Below are positions 51,490 through 60,709 of a stretch of 64,000 nucleotides of DNA, piece by piece. The DNA lies in the NCBI GenBank assembly GCA_031553495.1, contig JAVBLN010000022.1, positions 56,236 to 120,235 of the forward strand, given 5' to 3'. The DNA comes from Pinibacter sp031553495. GTDB taxonomy: Bacteria; Bacteroidota; Bacteroidia; Chitinophagales; Chitinophagaceae. A model generated the notes under the pieces. It was given only the letters and a program-made list of their open reading frames with translations, was not told the origin of the DNA and did not search any database. Every line of letters starts with the position of its first letter. Positions within the stretch are counted from its first letter, which is position 1. Position numbers and translations under genes: made by a program.

Positions 51490-54402
51490 CTAACTAAACA
51501 AATACTCCACGTCTTCGGTAGTGAGTTTTTTTATGAAACCACTATCTTCCGCTATTAATTCCGAGGCAATGTATTTTTTTCGTTCCTGCAATTCTAAAAT
51601 CTTTTCTTCTACGCTATCCTTGCAGATCATGCGGTAGGCAAACACGTTGTTTTGTTGCCCGATGCGGTGTGTTCTGTCTATGGCCTGTTGCTCGGCGGCG
51701 GGGTTCCACCAGGGATCTACAAGGTACACGTAATCGGCGGCGGTTAAGGTTAAACCTACGCCACCAGCTTTCAGGCTTATCAAAAATATCCTGATCGAAT
51801 CATCTGTTTGAAATTCGTTTACCAGTTCTTGTCTTGTTTCCGCTTTTGTGTGTCCATCAAGGTATAAATAAGAAATGTTTTTTTCATCCATTTGGTCTTT
51901 GATCAGGCCCAGCATTCCGGTAAACTGCGAAAACACAAGGGCTTTTCTGTCACCAATATTTTCTTCTATTTCACGCAATAGTTCTTCCAGCTTTACCGAT
52001 TCTTGTGTAGTGGCCTGCATATCTTTCACCAGTTGCGGCGAATTACAAATAAGGCGTAACTTATTTAAGCCGGCCAAAACTTCAATGGTATATATCCCTA
52101 CAGATCCCCCATCAATTCTGTTCAGCAAACTTTCACGATAATAATCCCTTACTTCATTATATACTTTGCGCTGCTGATCGCCCATTTCACACCATAATAC
52201 CATTTCTGTTTTTGGCGGCAGATCTTTGGCAACCTGCTCTTTTGTTCGGCGCAACATAAAAGGGTATATGAGCTTTCGCAATTTTTGCGATGCTTCTTTG
52301 TTCCCAAATTTATCAATCGGTGTTGCAAAAGTTCTTTTGAAATAATCCTGTCCGCCCAGCAAACCGGGATTTAAGAATTGCATTTGCGAATACAGTTCTA
52401 AAGTATTGTTTTGAATTGGCGTTCCGCTAAGTGTAAGCCTGTTGCGTGATTTTAACTGAACTACAGCTTTTGTGGCAAGCGATGAAACATTCTTTATAAC
52501 ATGGCTTTCATCAAGCACTATGTAGCCAAAAGAAAATTTAGAAAGCATATCTATATCGCTTCTTACCGTGCCATAACTTGTAATGATCAGATCTTTCTTT
52601 TTCCAGTCTTTGAAATCAACCTTTCTGCCAGAACCATGAAAAATAACGTATGTTATTTGCGGAGCAAATTTTTTCAACTCAACCTCCCAGTTGAATATAA
52701 GCGAAGTGGGGCATACTACCAGGTGAGTTTCCTTTTTATAGCTATTTACAATATATTGAAGAAACGTAATAGTTTGAAGCGTTTTTCCCAAACCCATATC
52801 ATCTGCCAGGCATCCGGACCATTTCATTTCATCCAGCATACACATCCAGTTGAATCCGGCTTTTTGATAATCGCGCAATTGTGCTTGTATTTGTTTGGGA
52901 ACTGCAAATACTTCTTTAGAATTGTTTTGCAGCTTTTGCCATTTTTGCAGAGATTGAACGCTAATAATCTCTTTTCTTATTGCTTCACCATTTTCAATTT
53001 CTCCCGTTAGATCCCAATGAAACTTCGAAAGCCTGAGTTTATTTTTATTTGTTTCACCCAGGCTCAAAAGCATATCATACTTTGAAAACCATTCTTCAGG
53101 AATAGCGCCAATGCTGCCGTCGCCAAGTATTAAATGAGGCTGTTTGTGAAGAATAGCCTTTCGCAAATCGGAAAGCGACACATATTGATCACCAAATCGA
53201 ACTTCTACAGTCAGGTCAAACCAGTCGATACCTTTGCCGTCAAATTCAAATTTTATTTCCGGCACATTCATGTTATAACGAAAATGCTTAAGTGTATCCA
53301 TTCCCAGTATACCAAGGTTTTTGTCGCTCAGCTTCCTGTAGCACTTTACCAGCCATTGGCTTTTTTCCGCATCTGCAAAGGGAAGATAAAAGAATCCGTT
53401 ATTTTGGTTTTCAAATTTCTTGTGCTGAGAACGGAGTAATTCACGAAACTCTTTCTCCTTTTCCGCATTTCGTTTTATTTCATAAATAACCCGCAATAAG
53501 GGAACTTCTGTTGTCAACTCGTTATCATCCTCTATTTCAAAATCGCCATACACCCATGAAGGCTTCAGCATTAAAAAGGCGTTGTTTAGTTCACTCAGAT
53601 ATACATTGCACTGAGGCTCGGTTTCAATTATTTCCCTGTTTAATAAAATGTCTTTTTTTATTTCGTTGTTATCCCCAATTTTCGCAAATAGTTTATTTAA
53701 AAAATCATCCTGATTTTTTTTAGGTACATCAATATACCCTTTTGGAAAATCATCCAATAATTGCGCATCTTTCGGAGTAATGATAAAAAATTCATTATTG
53801 CTTCGCAGCAAAATGGATGTACGGGTAAAATCACTCAATGGATAAACGGTTCCATTAATATCCACCTTTGCTTCAACCTGCAAATTCTCAGATTTTGTTT
53901 TTACCACCTCAAAAAAAACTTTTGGAGTATAGCTGCTGATGGCCGCGGGCCTGGTAACAGTAGTGTGATGGTTAGGATCAACGGAATGATAATGCCAGCT
54001 AAACAACGGCGCAACAGATTTTATTTCCTTGAAAAGGTTAAAATAATACTCCTGCATTCCGTTTTTAAGAAAATCTTCTATTCCAATGCTTGAAAATCTC
54101 TGGTTTATAAAAACCCACTCCAGATGTTCCCTATGCGATATTACATTTTCATTTTTAAAAAGTTTCACTGCCCAGGCAAGGTTGTTTGGAATTTTGCTAA
54201 AATCCTTCACCGAAGCATTGGTTATAGGAAAACGTTGGACTTTGCTCTGATTATCATGATTAAAAATATATATACCATCAATTGAAAAACCCGTTTCGCT
54301 TTTAGAAACAGTATTTATAAGTAATCCGATTTTGGCGGATTTCGTTTGTTGAAGATTAGAAATAATAACTGTTTTTTTCGCCTGTTCCTTTTTTTGATCC
54401 AT
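51490..54402 (-). CDS. SNF2 family helicase/ATPase
   Basis: 970 residues from the ATG at 54402 (an in-frame TTG at 54432 is less likely). The N-terminal ~500 residues are poorly conserved. The SNF2 ATPase follows: LADDMGLGKTLQTI (Walker A, about 535), LDESHVIKN (DExx), TLSGTPIQNN, and in the C-terminal RecA lobe LISLKAGGVGLTLTAADYVY, DPWWNPAAEQQAIDR and THRIGQ. It is a DNA translocase acting on protein-DNA complexes, and the RapA/HepA-like role at RNA polymerase is only one possibility. Not part of a visible defence or restriction system. Confidence 0.92.
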   Translation of the reverse strand: MDQKKEQAKKTVIISNLQQTKSAKIGLLINTVSKSETGFSIDGIYIFNHDNQSKVQRFPITNASVKDFSKIPNNLAWAVKLFKNENVISHREHLEWVFINQRFSSIGIEDFLKNGMQEYYFNLFKEIKSVAPLFSWHYHSVDPNHHTTVTRPAAISSYTPKVFFEVVKTKSENLQVEAKVDINGTVYPLSDFTRTSILLRSNNEFFIITPKDAQLLDDFPKGYIDVPKKNQDDFLNKLFAKIGDNNEIKKDILLNREIIETEPQCNVYLSELNNAFLMLKPSWVYGDFEIEDDNELTTEVPLLRVIYEIKRNAEKEKEFRELLRSQHKKFENQNNGFFYLPFADAEKSQWLVKCYRKLSDKNLGILGMDTLKHFRYNMNVPEIKFEFDGKGIDWFDLTVEVRFGDQYVSLSDLRKAILHKQPHLILGDGSIGAIPEEWFSKYDMLLSLGETNKNKLRLSKFHWDLTGEIENGEAIRKEIISVQSLQKWQKLQNNSKEVFAVPKQIQAQLRDYQKAGFNWMCMLDEMKWSGCLADDMGLGKTLQTITFLQYIVNSYKKETHLVVCPTSLIFNWEVELKKFAPQITYVIFHGSGRKVDFKDWKKKDLIITSYGTVRSDIDMLSKFSFGYIVLDESHVIKNVSSLATKAVVQLKSRNRLTLSGTPIQNNTLELYSQMQFLNPGLLGGQDYFKRTFATPIDKFGNKEASQKLRKLIYPFMLRRTKEQVAKDLPPKTEMVLWCEMGDQQRKVYNEVRDYYRESLLNRIDGGSVGIYTIEVLAGLNKLRLICNSPQLVKDMQATTQESVKLEELLREIEENIGDRKALVFSQFTGMLGLIKDQMDEKNISYLYLDGHTKAETRQELVNEFQTDDSIRIFLISLKAGGVGLTLTAADYVYLVDPWWNPAAEQQAIDRTHRIGQQNNVFAYRMICKDSVEEKILELQERKKYIASELIAEDSGFIKKLTTEDVEYLFS

Positions 54403-54487
54403 ACTTGTGTTTTTCCAAAATTCAAAAATCAAAAAAAAGTGCTATTAAATTCAATTTTTGCTGCAAAAAAATTTTTACTTTTTGGGG

Positions 54488-54547
54488 ACCGGCGGTAGTT
54501 TTTCATGGCATCATCGTTGTGTCACTCACTTGTACGGCAGTAATGCT
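54488..54547 (+). repeat. Core intergenic repeat, copy 15 (TTTCATGG subtype)
   Basis: The left arm has CCGGCGGTAGTTTTTCATGG, then CATCATC and the standard centre. The right arm ends in a G-run (GGGGGGCGGGGG). Confidence 0.88.
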
Positions 54548-54620
54548 GGGGGGCGGGGGCAAGTCGCAAGAGGCAGATTACAAGTTACAAGTTGCAGGTT
54601 GTCGCCAGCAGTCGGATGTT

Positions 54621-54680
54621 TTGAAATGTTGCTACAAGCAACAGTATAATGCTGCAAGGCTACAAGCCTTGCAGAGCGTG
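54621..54680 (-). repeat. Double-hairpin REP-like element, copy 2
   Basis: TGTTGCT/AGCAACA (54627-54633 with 54637-54643) and GCAAGGCT/AGCCTTGC (54654-54661 with 54665-54672), inverted relative to 49706-49763. The loop bases differ (ACA here, TTT or TGC there) while the stems are identical. Confidence 0.8.
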
Positions 54681-54785
54681 AATAAATGGAGAATTGAGAG
54701 TGCTTTAATCACTGATTGCAAGCCAAAACAAAAGCACCAACAACCAACAACTAAAACCAACAACCAAATTGTCCAATTGCGATCC

Positions 54786-54835
54786 AACCGTACAAGAGTG
54801 CGACGCAACAGAAGCCTAATGCATATTCTGCCGCC
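54786..54835 (-). repeat. Diverged core repeat (GCGTCGC variant)
   Basis: Read on minus: GCATTAGGCTTCTGTTGCGTCG then CACTCTTGTACGGTTGGATC. The arms align with the core element, but the centre is GCGTCGC in place of GTGTCAC. Confidence 0.6.
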
Positions 54836-54987
54836 TGGCTCATAATTATTCCCTTTCTTAAGTTAATGGCATTGGGTAATGAACCTCCTTTTTTTGAAAA
54901 CTAAAAAACCAGGGCATTTTAGGGGGTGAATAGTTACTAATTTTATGATATAATTAGAGAGAATAGGAAACATTAAAAACAAGTATC

Positions 54988-56283
54988 ATGAAATTGAAAA
55001 ATAGTTTAGTTGCCCTATTTCTTATCTTTTCAATAGGTGTTGTGAAAGCACAAGAAGCTGACCAAAGAATCGGTAACCTGATTAATCAATCCGATTGGTT
55101 TGGCTTGGAAGAAGAGTACCCTGAATTGAAAATCAAAATGAAATCGGAGATGTTAAAGCTATTGTCGGAATCGATGATAAACAGGTACTTTTACAATCCT
55201 GGTAAAGCGGTGCTGTTGATTGATTCCCTATTAAAATACCATCAACAGGAGTTAGGATTTGAAGCCTCTTGTAATATGGTTATCCTAAAAAGTCAGATAC
55301 TCGGAGAAGAAGGACACTATACTGAAAGCGCAGACAATGCAACCGGTTTCCTGGATCAAATAAAGGCTTTTTCTGCTATAGAGAATTTCCCGGCTCATGT
55401 GGTCATTGCTAAGCATTACAGCAAGCTGCGCAACGAACACCAACCGGAAATTATTCGCCCGGACACCGATACGGAAGTCCCCCTGTTCATCGAAAAAGCA
55501 GGGAAAGGTGTTTTAATGTTTATTCCGGTTACTGTAAGGGGGAAAGTATATCGTTTTATTTTCGACACAGGAGCAGGAAGCACATTTGTGTCGGAACGCT
55601 TTGCCAATGAAGTAGGATTGCGGATCGTTCAGGATTCCCTTAAAATAACAGGAGTTGAAACAGGCATAGGAAAAATGGGGACAATTGACAGCTTGATGAT
55701 AGGCGATATTTTATTTAAACACCCAATGATTACAATAGCACCGCCCAACCCGGCGGTTGATACGGTATATCGAGTGGACGCCGTATTAGGACTTGATTTC
55801 ATTAAACGTATTGGGGAAACTCAGATTTTTCCCGGCAAACGAAAAATCGTATTTCCGGTAAATCAATCGGCATTACCAGAAACAGGCAGGAATTTACTGA
55901 TACAAGACGGACAGCCGCATCTGAAAGTGTATGCAAAAAATGAACGGCTGTTTTTCCATTTTGACACAGGTAATTCCTCTGCCGATTTGTACGTTCCTTA
56001 TTACCTTAAACACAAAGACCAAATTGAAGCGCAAGGGACAAAAGAAGTCATCAGAGGTGGTGGATTTGGAGGAATAAGGTATGTTGACGGCTATAGATTA
56101 CCCAACGTTGCGTTAAAAATCGGAACCACAGGTTTTGAACTTACTAATATTGCCGTTACAACAGGTGTAACCGGAGACTTTCAACAAAAAGAAGACGGTT
56201 CTTTGGGTATGGACTTCATCCAATCATTCCAAAAAGTAACTATCAATTTCGATAAAATGTTTGTTGATGTGGAAAAACACTGA
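54988..56283 (+). CDS. Retropepsin-like aspartic protease, exported
   Basis: 431 residues. The signal peptide ends near VVKAQ (22). About 130 residues of helical region precede two aspartic-protease lobes. Lobe 1 has RFIFDTGAGSTFVS (DTG at 193-195), and lobe 2 has FFHFDTGNSSADLYVP (DTG at 326-328). Two DTG motifs in one chain allow an intramolecular active site, as in pepsin. It is probably periplasmic or surface-located. The substrate is unknown. Confidence 0.85.
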   Translation: MKLKNSLVALFLIFSIGVVKAQEADQRIGNLINQSDWFGLEEEYPELKIKMKSEMLKLLSESMINRYFYNPGKAVLLIDSLLKYHQQELGFEASCNMVILKSQILGEEGHYTESADNATGFLDQIKAFSAIENFPAHVVIAKHYSKLRNEHQPEIIRPDTDTEVPLFIEKAGKGVLMFIPVTVRGKVYRFIFDTGAGSTFVSERFANEVGLRIVQDSLKITGVETGIGKMGTIDSLMIGDILFKHPMITIAPPNPAVDTVYRVDAVLGLDFIKRIGETQIFPGKRKIVFPVNQSALPETGRNLLIQDGQPHLKVYAKNERLFFHFDTGNSSADLYVPYYLKHKDQIEAQGTKEVIRGGGFGGIRYVDGYRLPNVALKIGTTGFELTNIAVTTGVTGDFQQKEDGSLGMDFIQSFQKVTINFDKMFVDVEKH

Positions 56284-56324
56284 TTAAAGCCGGAAATGAA
56301 GCAAAAAGTTGTACTGCCTTTAAT

Positions 56325-56420
56325 CCAACACCGGCCACTGGCAACCGGCTACTGGCAACTGATTTCTGATCTCCCCACTGCCAGCTGCCTACTGATTTCT
56401 GACTTCTATTTTCTAATTTC
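56325..56420. repeat. 7-bp word arrays between protease and DsbA-like gene
   Basis: CACTGGCAACCGGCTACTGG then CAACTGA TTTCTGA TCTCC and ACTGATT TCTGACT TCTATTT: words in 7-bp register that change gradually along the array. No core repeat is present here, showing that word arrays also occur alone. Confidence 0.65.
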
Positions 56421-56438
56421 CACCTTACTTTTGCACAC

Positions 56439-57089
56439 ATGACGCCCACTATATATTATTGTTATGATGCATATTGCGGCTGGTGCTATGGTTTCAGCCC
56501 GGTTATAAAAAGAATTTTTGAAGAATACAAAGACAAATTATTTTTCGAAACGCTGAGTGGCGGAATGATTCCGGTGGAAAATACACATCATATCAGCAGG
56601 ATGGCAGCTTATATCAAAGATGCGTATAAAGTAGTGGAAGAACGTACCGGTATTAAGTTTGGCGCGGATTATCTTTGGCATATCAATAATGCCGACCAAA
56701 GCGACTGGTATCCCAATTCTGAAAAAGCGGCTATTGCACTATGTGTTTTTAAAGATTATTATCCTGATGACTCTGTTTTATTTGCTTCTGACCTGCAGTA
56801 TGCGCTGAATTTTGAAGGCCGCGACCTTACTGATGATGAAGCTTACAGGCATTTGACCATAAAATATAAAATCCCCACCGAAGAATTTTACAAAAAACTG
56901 GCTGACGAAACCTGGAAAGAAAAAGCTTATTATGAATTTGCTTTGTGTAAACAGTTAAAAGTTACAGGGTTTCCTACGGTGCTTCTTCAAACTGAAGAAA
57001 GTAAATTCTATTTATTATCAAGAGGTTTTACTGAATATGAAACTCTCAAAAACACAATCAATAATATATTGTTGGAAATAAATTATTAA
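56439..57089 (+). CDS. DsbA family oxidoreductase-like protein
   Basis: 216 residues. The thioredoxin-fold start YYCYDAYCGWCYGFSPVI has a redox CGWC motif at 13-16, followed by the helical insertion of DsbA/FrnE proteins and the cis-Pro loop VTGFPTVLLQ near 185. There is no signal peptide, so it is likely a cytoplasmic DsbA-like protein with disulfide or isomerase activity, not the main periplasmic DsbA. Confidence 0.88.
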   Translation: MTPTIYYCYDAYCGWCYGFSPVIKRIFEEYKDKLFFETLSGGMIPVENTHHISRMAAYIKDAYKVVEERTGIKFGADYLWHINNADQSDWYPNSEKAAIALCVFKDYYPDDSVLFASDLQYALNFEGRDLTDDEAYRHLTIKYKIPTEEFYKKLADETWKEKAYYEFALCKQLKVTGFPTVLLQTEESKFYLLSRGFTEYETLKNTINNILLEINY

Positions 57090-57277
57090 AAAATTCAATT
57101 AAGTAAAATTTATAATTTATTCATTAATATACCTTAACGCTTTCTTTTCGCCGAATTTTCTTCTTTCTTTTTAGTAATTATTTAACAATATAAATATTTA
57201 TTGGATTTTTTCAAATAAAATGGATTTTGTTAAAACTTAAATGCCTGTACATTAGCGGTTTAATTTTTAACAAAAAC

Positions 57278-57898
57278 ATGAACTCTATGAAAAAATTGAT
57301 TTTTTTCTGTACTGTTATGATGGCCGGTTTTATGGCCAACGCACAACTTAGTTATGGTGTAAAGGCAGGATTGAATGTTGCTAATCTTAGCAACTCCGTA
57401 GGTGGTAAAGCTCTTGTGGGCTACCATGGTGGTGGTTTGGTTAACTACGCTGTTAGTGAAAAATTTGCTTTACAAGCAGAATTATTGTACTCAGGTCAGG
57501 GTTGCCGGTATAAAGTGGCAGATTTCGGATTTGTATCTCTAAATCAAAACGTTAACCTGGACTACATCAACATTCCGATTTTGGCTCAATATTATTTTGC
57601 ACCAAGCTTTTATGTTGAGGCTGGACCACAAATCGGGTTTTTAGCTTCTGCGAAAGATGATGCTTATGAAAAAGAAGATAATGACGGCCGCAGTTATAAA
57701 GAAAACCTCAAATCCACTGATTTTTCTGCAGGTGTAGGTTTGGGTTACATTTTTACAAAAATTAACTTGGGTATCGGCGCTCGTTATACTTTTGGGTTTT
57801 CTAACATCAACAAAAAATTTGATGATGAAGAAACTATAAAAAACCATAATAATGTTTTCCAAATTGGAGCATTCTACAGATTTGGTAAGAAAAAATAA
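57278..57898 (+). CDS. Small outer-membrane beta-barrel protein (OMP_b-brl_2 type)
   Basis: 206 residues from the ATG at 57278 (or 203 from 57287, MKKLIFFCTVMMAGFMANAQ, an equally good signal peptide). The in-frame TTG at 57227 is rejected. The body is an eight-strand barrel pattern: YGVKAGLNVANLSNS, ALQAELLYSGQG, YINIPILAQYYFAPSFYVEA, GPQIGFL, GVGLGYIF and a final aromatic strand FQIGAFYRFG. This is typical of abundant Bacteroidota OMPs of unknown function. A strong terminator follows. Confidence 0.88.
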   Translation: MNSMKKLIFFCTVMMAGFMANAQLSYGVKAGLNVANLSNSVGGKALVGYHGGGLVNYAVSEKFALQAELLYSGQGCRYKVADFGFVSLNQNVNLDYINIPILAQYYFAPSFYVEAGPQIGFLASAKDDAYEKEDNDGRSYKENLKSTDFSAGVGLGYIFTKINLGIGARYTFGFSNINKKFDDEETIKNHNNVFQIGAFYRFGKKK

Positions 57899-57922
57899 GG
57901 GTGAATTTTTTTATCTTAAAGG

Positions 57923-57953
57923 AAAGCGGTGATGAATTTCACCGCTTTTTTTA
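57923..57953 (+). terminator. Rho-independent terminator of the OMP gene
   Basis: AAAGCGGTGA (57923-57932) and TCACCGCTTT (57939-57948), perfect 10-bp stem with a 6-nt loop, running into a T-tract. Confidence 0.92.
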
Positions 57954-58207
57954 GCGGTAATTTCACGCTATGACGCAAAGATGGCAAAGTTCGCAAAAAC
58001 CTTTTCCGACTTCTATTTTCTGAAGTGATAGAGCTAAATGGTTGTTGGTGTGCCTTCGCTCGGTGGCCGCCCTACACACGCAACAACGGCAACTCCCAAA
58101 CATTCTGGAGTTATAGGGCGCCGCTGTGTTCTGATCTCTGACTTCTGATTTCTGACTTTAATAATGCTTGCCTGTACTGAAACACCGGCAACTTGCAACC
58201 CGCCCCC

Positions 58208-58269
58208 ATAGCATTCCTACCGTACAAGTGAGTGACACAACGATGCTTAATAGTAGCACTTCAGCTGGT
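58208..58269 (-). repeat. Core intergenic repeat, copy 16
   Basis: Minus-strand full copy, centre intact, distal arm slightly changed (ACTTCAGCTGGTCC). A TGAGTTT word array follows at once. Confidence 0.9.
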
Positions 58270-58281
58270 CCCCAAAAAAGT

Positions 58282-58318
58282 TATGAGTTCTGAGTTTTGA
58301 GTTTTGAGTTTTGAGTGA
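58282..58318. repeat. 7-bp word array, TGAGTTT type
   Basis: TGAGTTC, TGAGTTT, TGAGTTT, TGAGTTT, TGAGTG in unbroken 7-bp register, the cleanest array in the window. Confidence 0.85.
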
Positions 58319-58357
58319 GAAGCACCTCTGATATCTGACTTCTGATCTCAAATTTCA

Positions 58358-59596
58358 TTATAACAACCAACCCAATAACATACAACTTAGCACAATAACA
58401 GGAGAGGGTAATTTGGAAAATAAGAGGAGGAGGGTGGTGCCCACAATTACCGCGATATTTTCGAGACTGATAATCTTGAATCCTGTAATGGTTATATCTT
58501 TTAGCATGAAGAATGTGGCTGCGAATAAAATGCCCACTACCACGGCATTAATGCCTTCGGTGGCACGATAGACGACCGCGTATTTTTTTAAATTGTGCCA
58601 GATGGGAAAGAAAAACAACACCAACAACGCACTTGGAAGAAAAATAGCTATTGAAGCAATTACACACCCGGTTATTTGCCATGCCACATTCCCGTCTTTC
58701 ATGGCAATTCCGCCCATATAGGTAGAAACGGAAAAAACCGGGCCGGGCATCGCCCTGATCATTCCTGCGCCAATGTAAAAATCTTCCCGGTCTATCTTAA
58801 CTACATTAGGATTTTTTGCCATTACCTTCCTGGATTCGGGGCGTACCACAAATTGCTCATACATCATGGGAATGAGTACCTGACCGCCTCCAAAAACCAA
58901 GCTCCCGAAACGGTATGTATTTTCAAAAAGGTTGATTGGCCGCCTGTTAGGCCAGTCGTGCTTCCTGGCCACCTCACTCATTACCCCAGCTAAAATAAAA
59001 ATGATGCCGAACAGCCAGATATTCCACCATTTTATTTTCTTGGGAACTATACCTTTTTGGGGAATTCGCTTATCGCTAAGGTTTGTAATAAACCCTCCAA
59101 CCAGTATTAATGCGGGAATAATCCAGGGTGCTGTGAAAAACGCCAGTAATATTATAGTTGAAAAAAAAGCGATGGTTCGGGTAATGGTATTGTGCACGGA
59201 GTGTTTAAATGCCTGGATGGCCGCGAAAGCAAGAAACCCTACCGACATGGGTGCAATAAATTTAAAAATGGTCTTTATTGCTTTTTGATCCACATAATCT
59301 AAAAAAAACGACAATGCACCCATTAAGATACATGCCGGAAGCATCCAAATAATAAGCGTGAGCACCGCAAGTGGTATACCTCCTCTTTTATATCCAATAA
59401 GTGTGAGTGTTTGTGTAGACGAAGCTCCCGGAAGCAGTTGGCAAAAAGCATTGTAATCCATCAGCTCATCTTCCGTAACATCTTTGCGCCGGTTTACAAA
59501 TGTTTTCAACATCATAGCATAATGCCCCTGCGGTCCGCCAAATGCAGTAATACTATGAAGAAAAATCGCTTTCAAAAAAGGTATGTGGCGAAACAT
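58358..59596 (-). CDS. chrA: Chromate transporter, CHR family (long form)
   Basis: 412 residues with two homologous Chromate_transp halves. Half 1 starts FLKAIFLHSITAFGGPQGHY (with the GGP motif), and half 2 begins near 225 with the related NLFENTYRFGSLVFGGGQVL (GGGQ). There are about 10-12 membrane helices. The family exports chromate in some bacteria, but many members have unproven substrates. Monocistronic by position. Confidence 0.88.
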   Translation of the reverse strand: MFRHIPFLKAIFLHSITAFGGPQGHYAMMLKTFVNRRKDVTEDELMDYNAFCQLLPGASSTQTLTLIGYKRGGIPLAVLTLIIWMLPACILMGALSFFLDYVDQKAIKTIFKFIAPMSVGFLAFAAIQAFKHSVHNTITRTIAFFSTIILLAFFTAPWIIPALILVGGFITNLSDKRIPQKGIVPKKIKWWNIWLFGIIFILAGVMSEVARKHDWPNRRPINLFENTYRFGSLVFGGGQVLIPMMYEQFVVRPESRKVMAKNPNVVKIDREDFYIGAGMIRAMPGPVFSVSTYMGGIAMKDGNVAWQITGCVIASIAIFLPSALLVLFFFPIWHNLKKYAVVYRATEGINAVVVGILFAATFFMLKDITITGFKIISLENIAVIVGTTLLLLFSKLPSPVIVLSCMLLGWLL

Positions 59597-59726
59597 TTCT
59601 CAGGTAAATTTTTTTACATAGATGTAAGTAAAATTTGAGCATGGTTAAAGCATTGTAAAGAACTGATTTATAAAAATACGCTTTACATAATTAAAGCAAA
59701 TCTATAATATTCCCATCAGCTTTTTG

Positions 59727-60296
59727 TTATTTATAATAGCGGTTCAGCAAAATTTCCTGTCTTACTTTTTCCGGAAGCAGGAACCGAACACTTTTGCCCT
59801 GTTTAATATCGGCCCTTATTTGTGTGCTGGAAATTTCCAGCAAAGGGGCGTCCAGTATGGTAAGACGCGCTCCTATATCGTTTTGCACTTCAAACCCAGG
59901 GCGGGTGTACACAATCAGCTCATAATCCCTTACAATAACTTCACCATTTTTCCACTTCAGAATATTTTGAAAACTATCGCTTCCCATTACAACCGAAAAT
60001 GTATGTTGCGGATACTTTTCTTTAAGGTATGCTAATGTATGAATAGTATAGGAAGGTTTGGGTAAATAAAATTCAATATCGCAGGCCTTCAGTTTTTCTT
60101 CTTCTTCAATGGCAAGGTTAACCAGGTGAAGACGATGATATTCATTGAGTAGGGTAGAGGATTGTTTAAAAGGATTTTCGGGAGAAACCACCAGCCACAC
60201 ATTATCCAGACCGGTATTATTAACCACATGACTCGCAATTATGCAATGCCCAATATGAATGGGATTAAATGAACCAAAATACAATCCGATATGCAT
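59727..60296 (-). CDS. nadD: Nicotinate-nucleotide adenylyltransferase
   Basis: 189 residues. The nucleotidyltransferase motif GSFNPIHIGH is at 8-17 and the second motif ISSTQIRADIKQGKS near 150-165 (the ISST-x-I-R signature). It joins nicotinate mononucleotide and ATP into deamido-NAD in NAD synthesis. The gene is 58 bases downstream of feoA on the same strand and could share its transcript. Confidence 0.94.
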   Translation of the reverse strand: MHIGLYFGSFNPIHIGHCIIASHVVNNTGLDNVWLVVSPENPFKQSSTLLNEYHRLHLVNLAIEEEEKLKACDIEFYLPKPSYTIHTLAYLKEKYPQHTFSVVMGSDSFQNILKWKNGEVIVRDYELIVYTRPGFEVQNDIGARLTILDAPLLEISSTQIRADIKQGKSVRFLLPEKVRQEILLNRYYK

Positions 60297-60354
60297 CAGT
60301 ATAATTTAGAACCAAAAGTAAAATATTGATGCTGAAAACAGTGTAATAGTTCTC

Positions 60355-60597
60355 TTACTTTTCGCTGAATTCTTTTACTTCTTCTACAAAAATATTTTGT
60401 GCTTCATCCAGCCTTAAGCTAAGGTTATAGCCAGATACGGTAATAGCAATAGGATCGCCGAGCGGGGCCACCTGTTCTATTCTAACATATTCACCGGGCA
60501 CACAACCCATTTCCATTAATTTTAAGAAAATATCGTTATTCTCAAAAGATTTAATAACCACTAATTGTCCCACCCTTACATCTGATAATCGCTTCAT
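60355..60597 (-). CDS. feoA: FeoA family protein
   Basis: 80 residues, SH3-like FeoA fold: VGQLVVIKSFENNDIFLKLM and EMGCVPGEYVRIEQVAPLGDP, then ITVSGYNLSLRLDEAQNIFVE. It usually supports the FeoB ferrous iron transporter, but no feoB is next to it here. Alternatively it could be a stand-alone FeoA-domain protein. Confidence 0.88.
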   Translation of the reverse strand: MKRLSDVRVGQLVVIKSFENNDIFLKLMEMGCVPGEYVRIEQVAPLGDPIAITVSGYNLSLRLDEAQNIFVEEVKEFSEK

Positions 60598-60709
60598 TTT
60601 ATTTTCCTTTTTAAAATCCTCATCTCATAAGATTTATAAGCAATGCAAATCTATCTTCATTTAATAAGAATGTTTTACGAATTTTGGAATTGATGCATAA
60701 AACAAAAAT

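Larger units (their letters stand above)
54403..54987. other. Divergent gap with core repeat, word array and double hairpin
   Basis: Core copy 15, CAAGTTA/CAAGTTG words (54581-54601), double-hairpin copy 2, the GCAAGCCAAAACAAAAGCAC phrase (54718-54737), CAACAAC words and a decayed core copy (54786-54835). The last 150 bases are repeat-free and lead to the protease start. Confidence 0.65.
57954..58357. other. Intergenic repeat region
   Basis: No gene. A nested hairpin at about 58069-58126 (GCCCTA/TAGGGC and ACTCC/GGAGT arms), TCTGATC/TCTGACT/TCTGATT words near 58132-58160, core copy 16, then a TGAGTTT array (58282-58316) and CTGATAT/CTGACTT words. Confidence 0.6.

Noticed and set aside
51490..54402. 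SNF2 helicase as part of a defence system
   Set aside because: No nuclease, methyltransferase or other defence partner is adjacent. Neighbours are an unknown 141-residue gene and a periplasmic protease.
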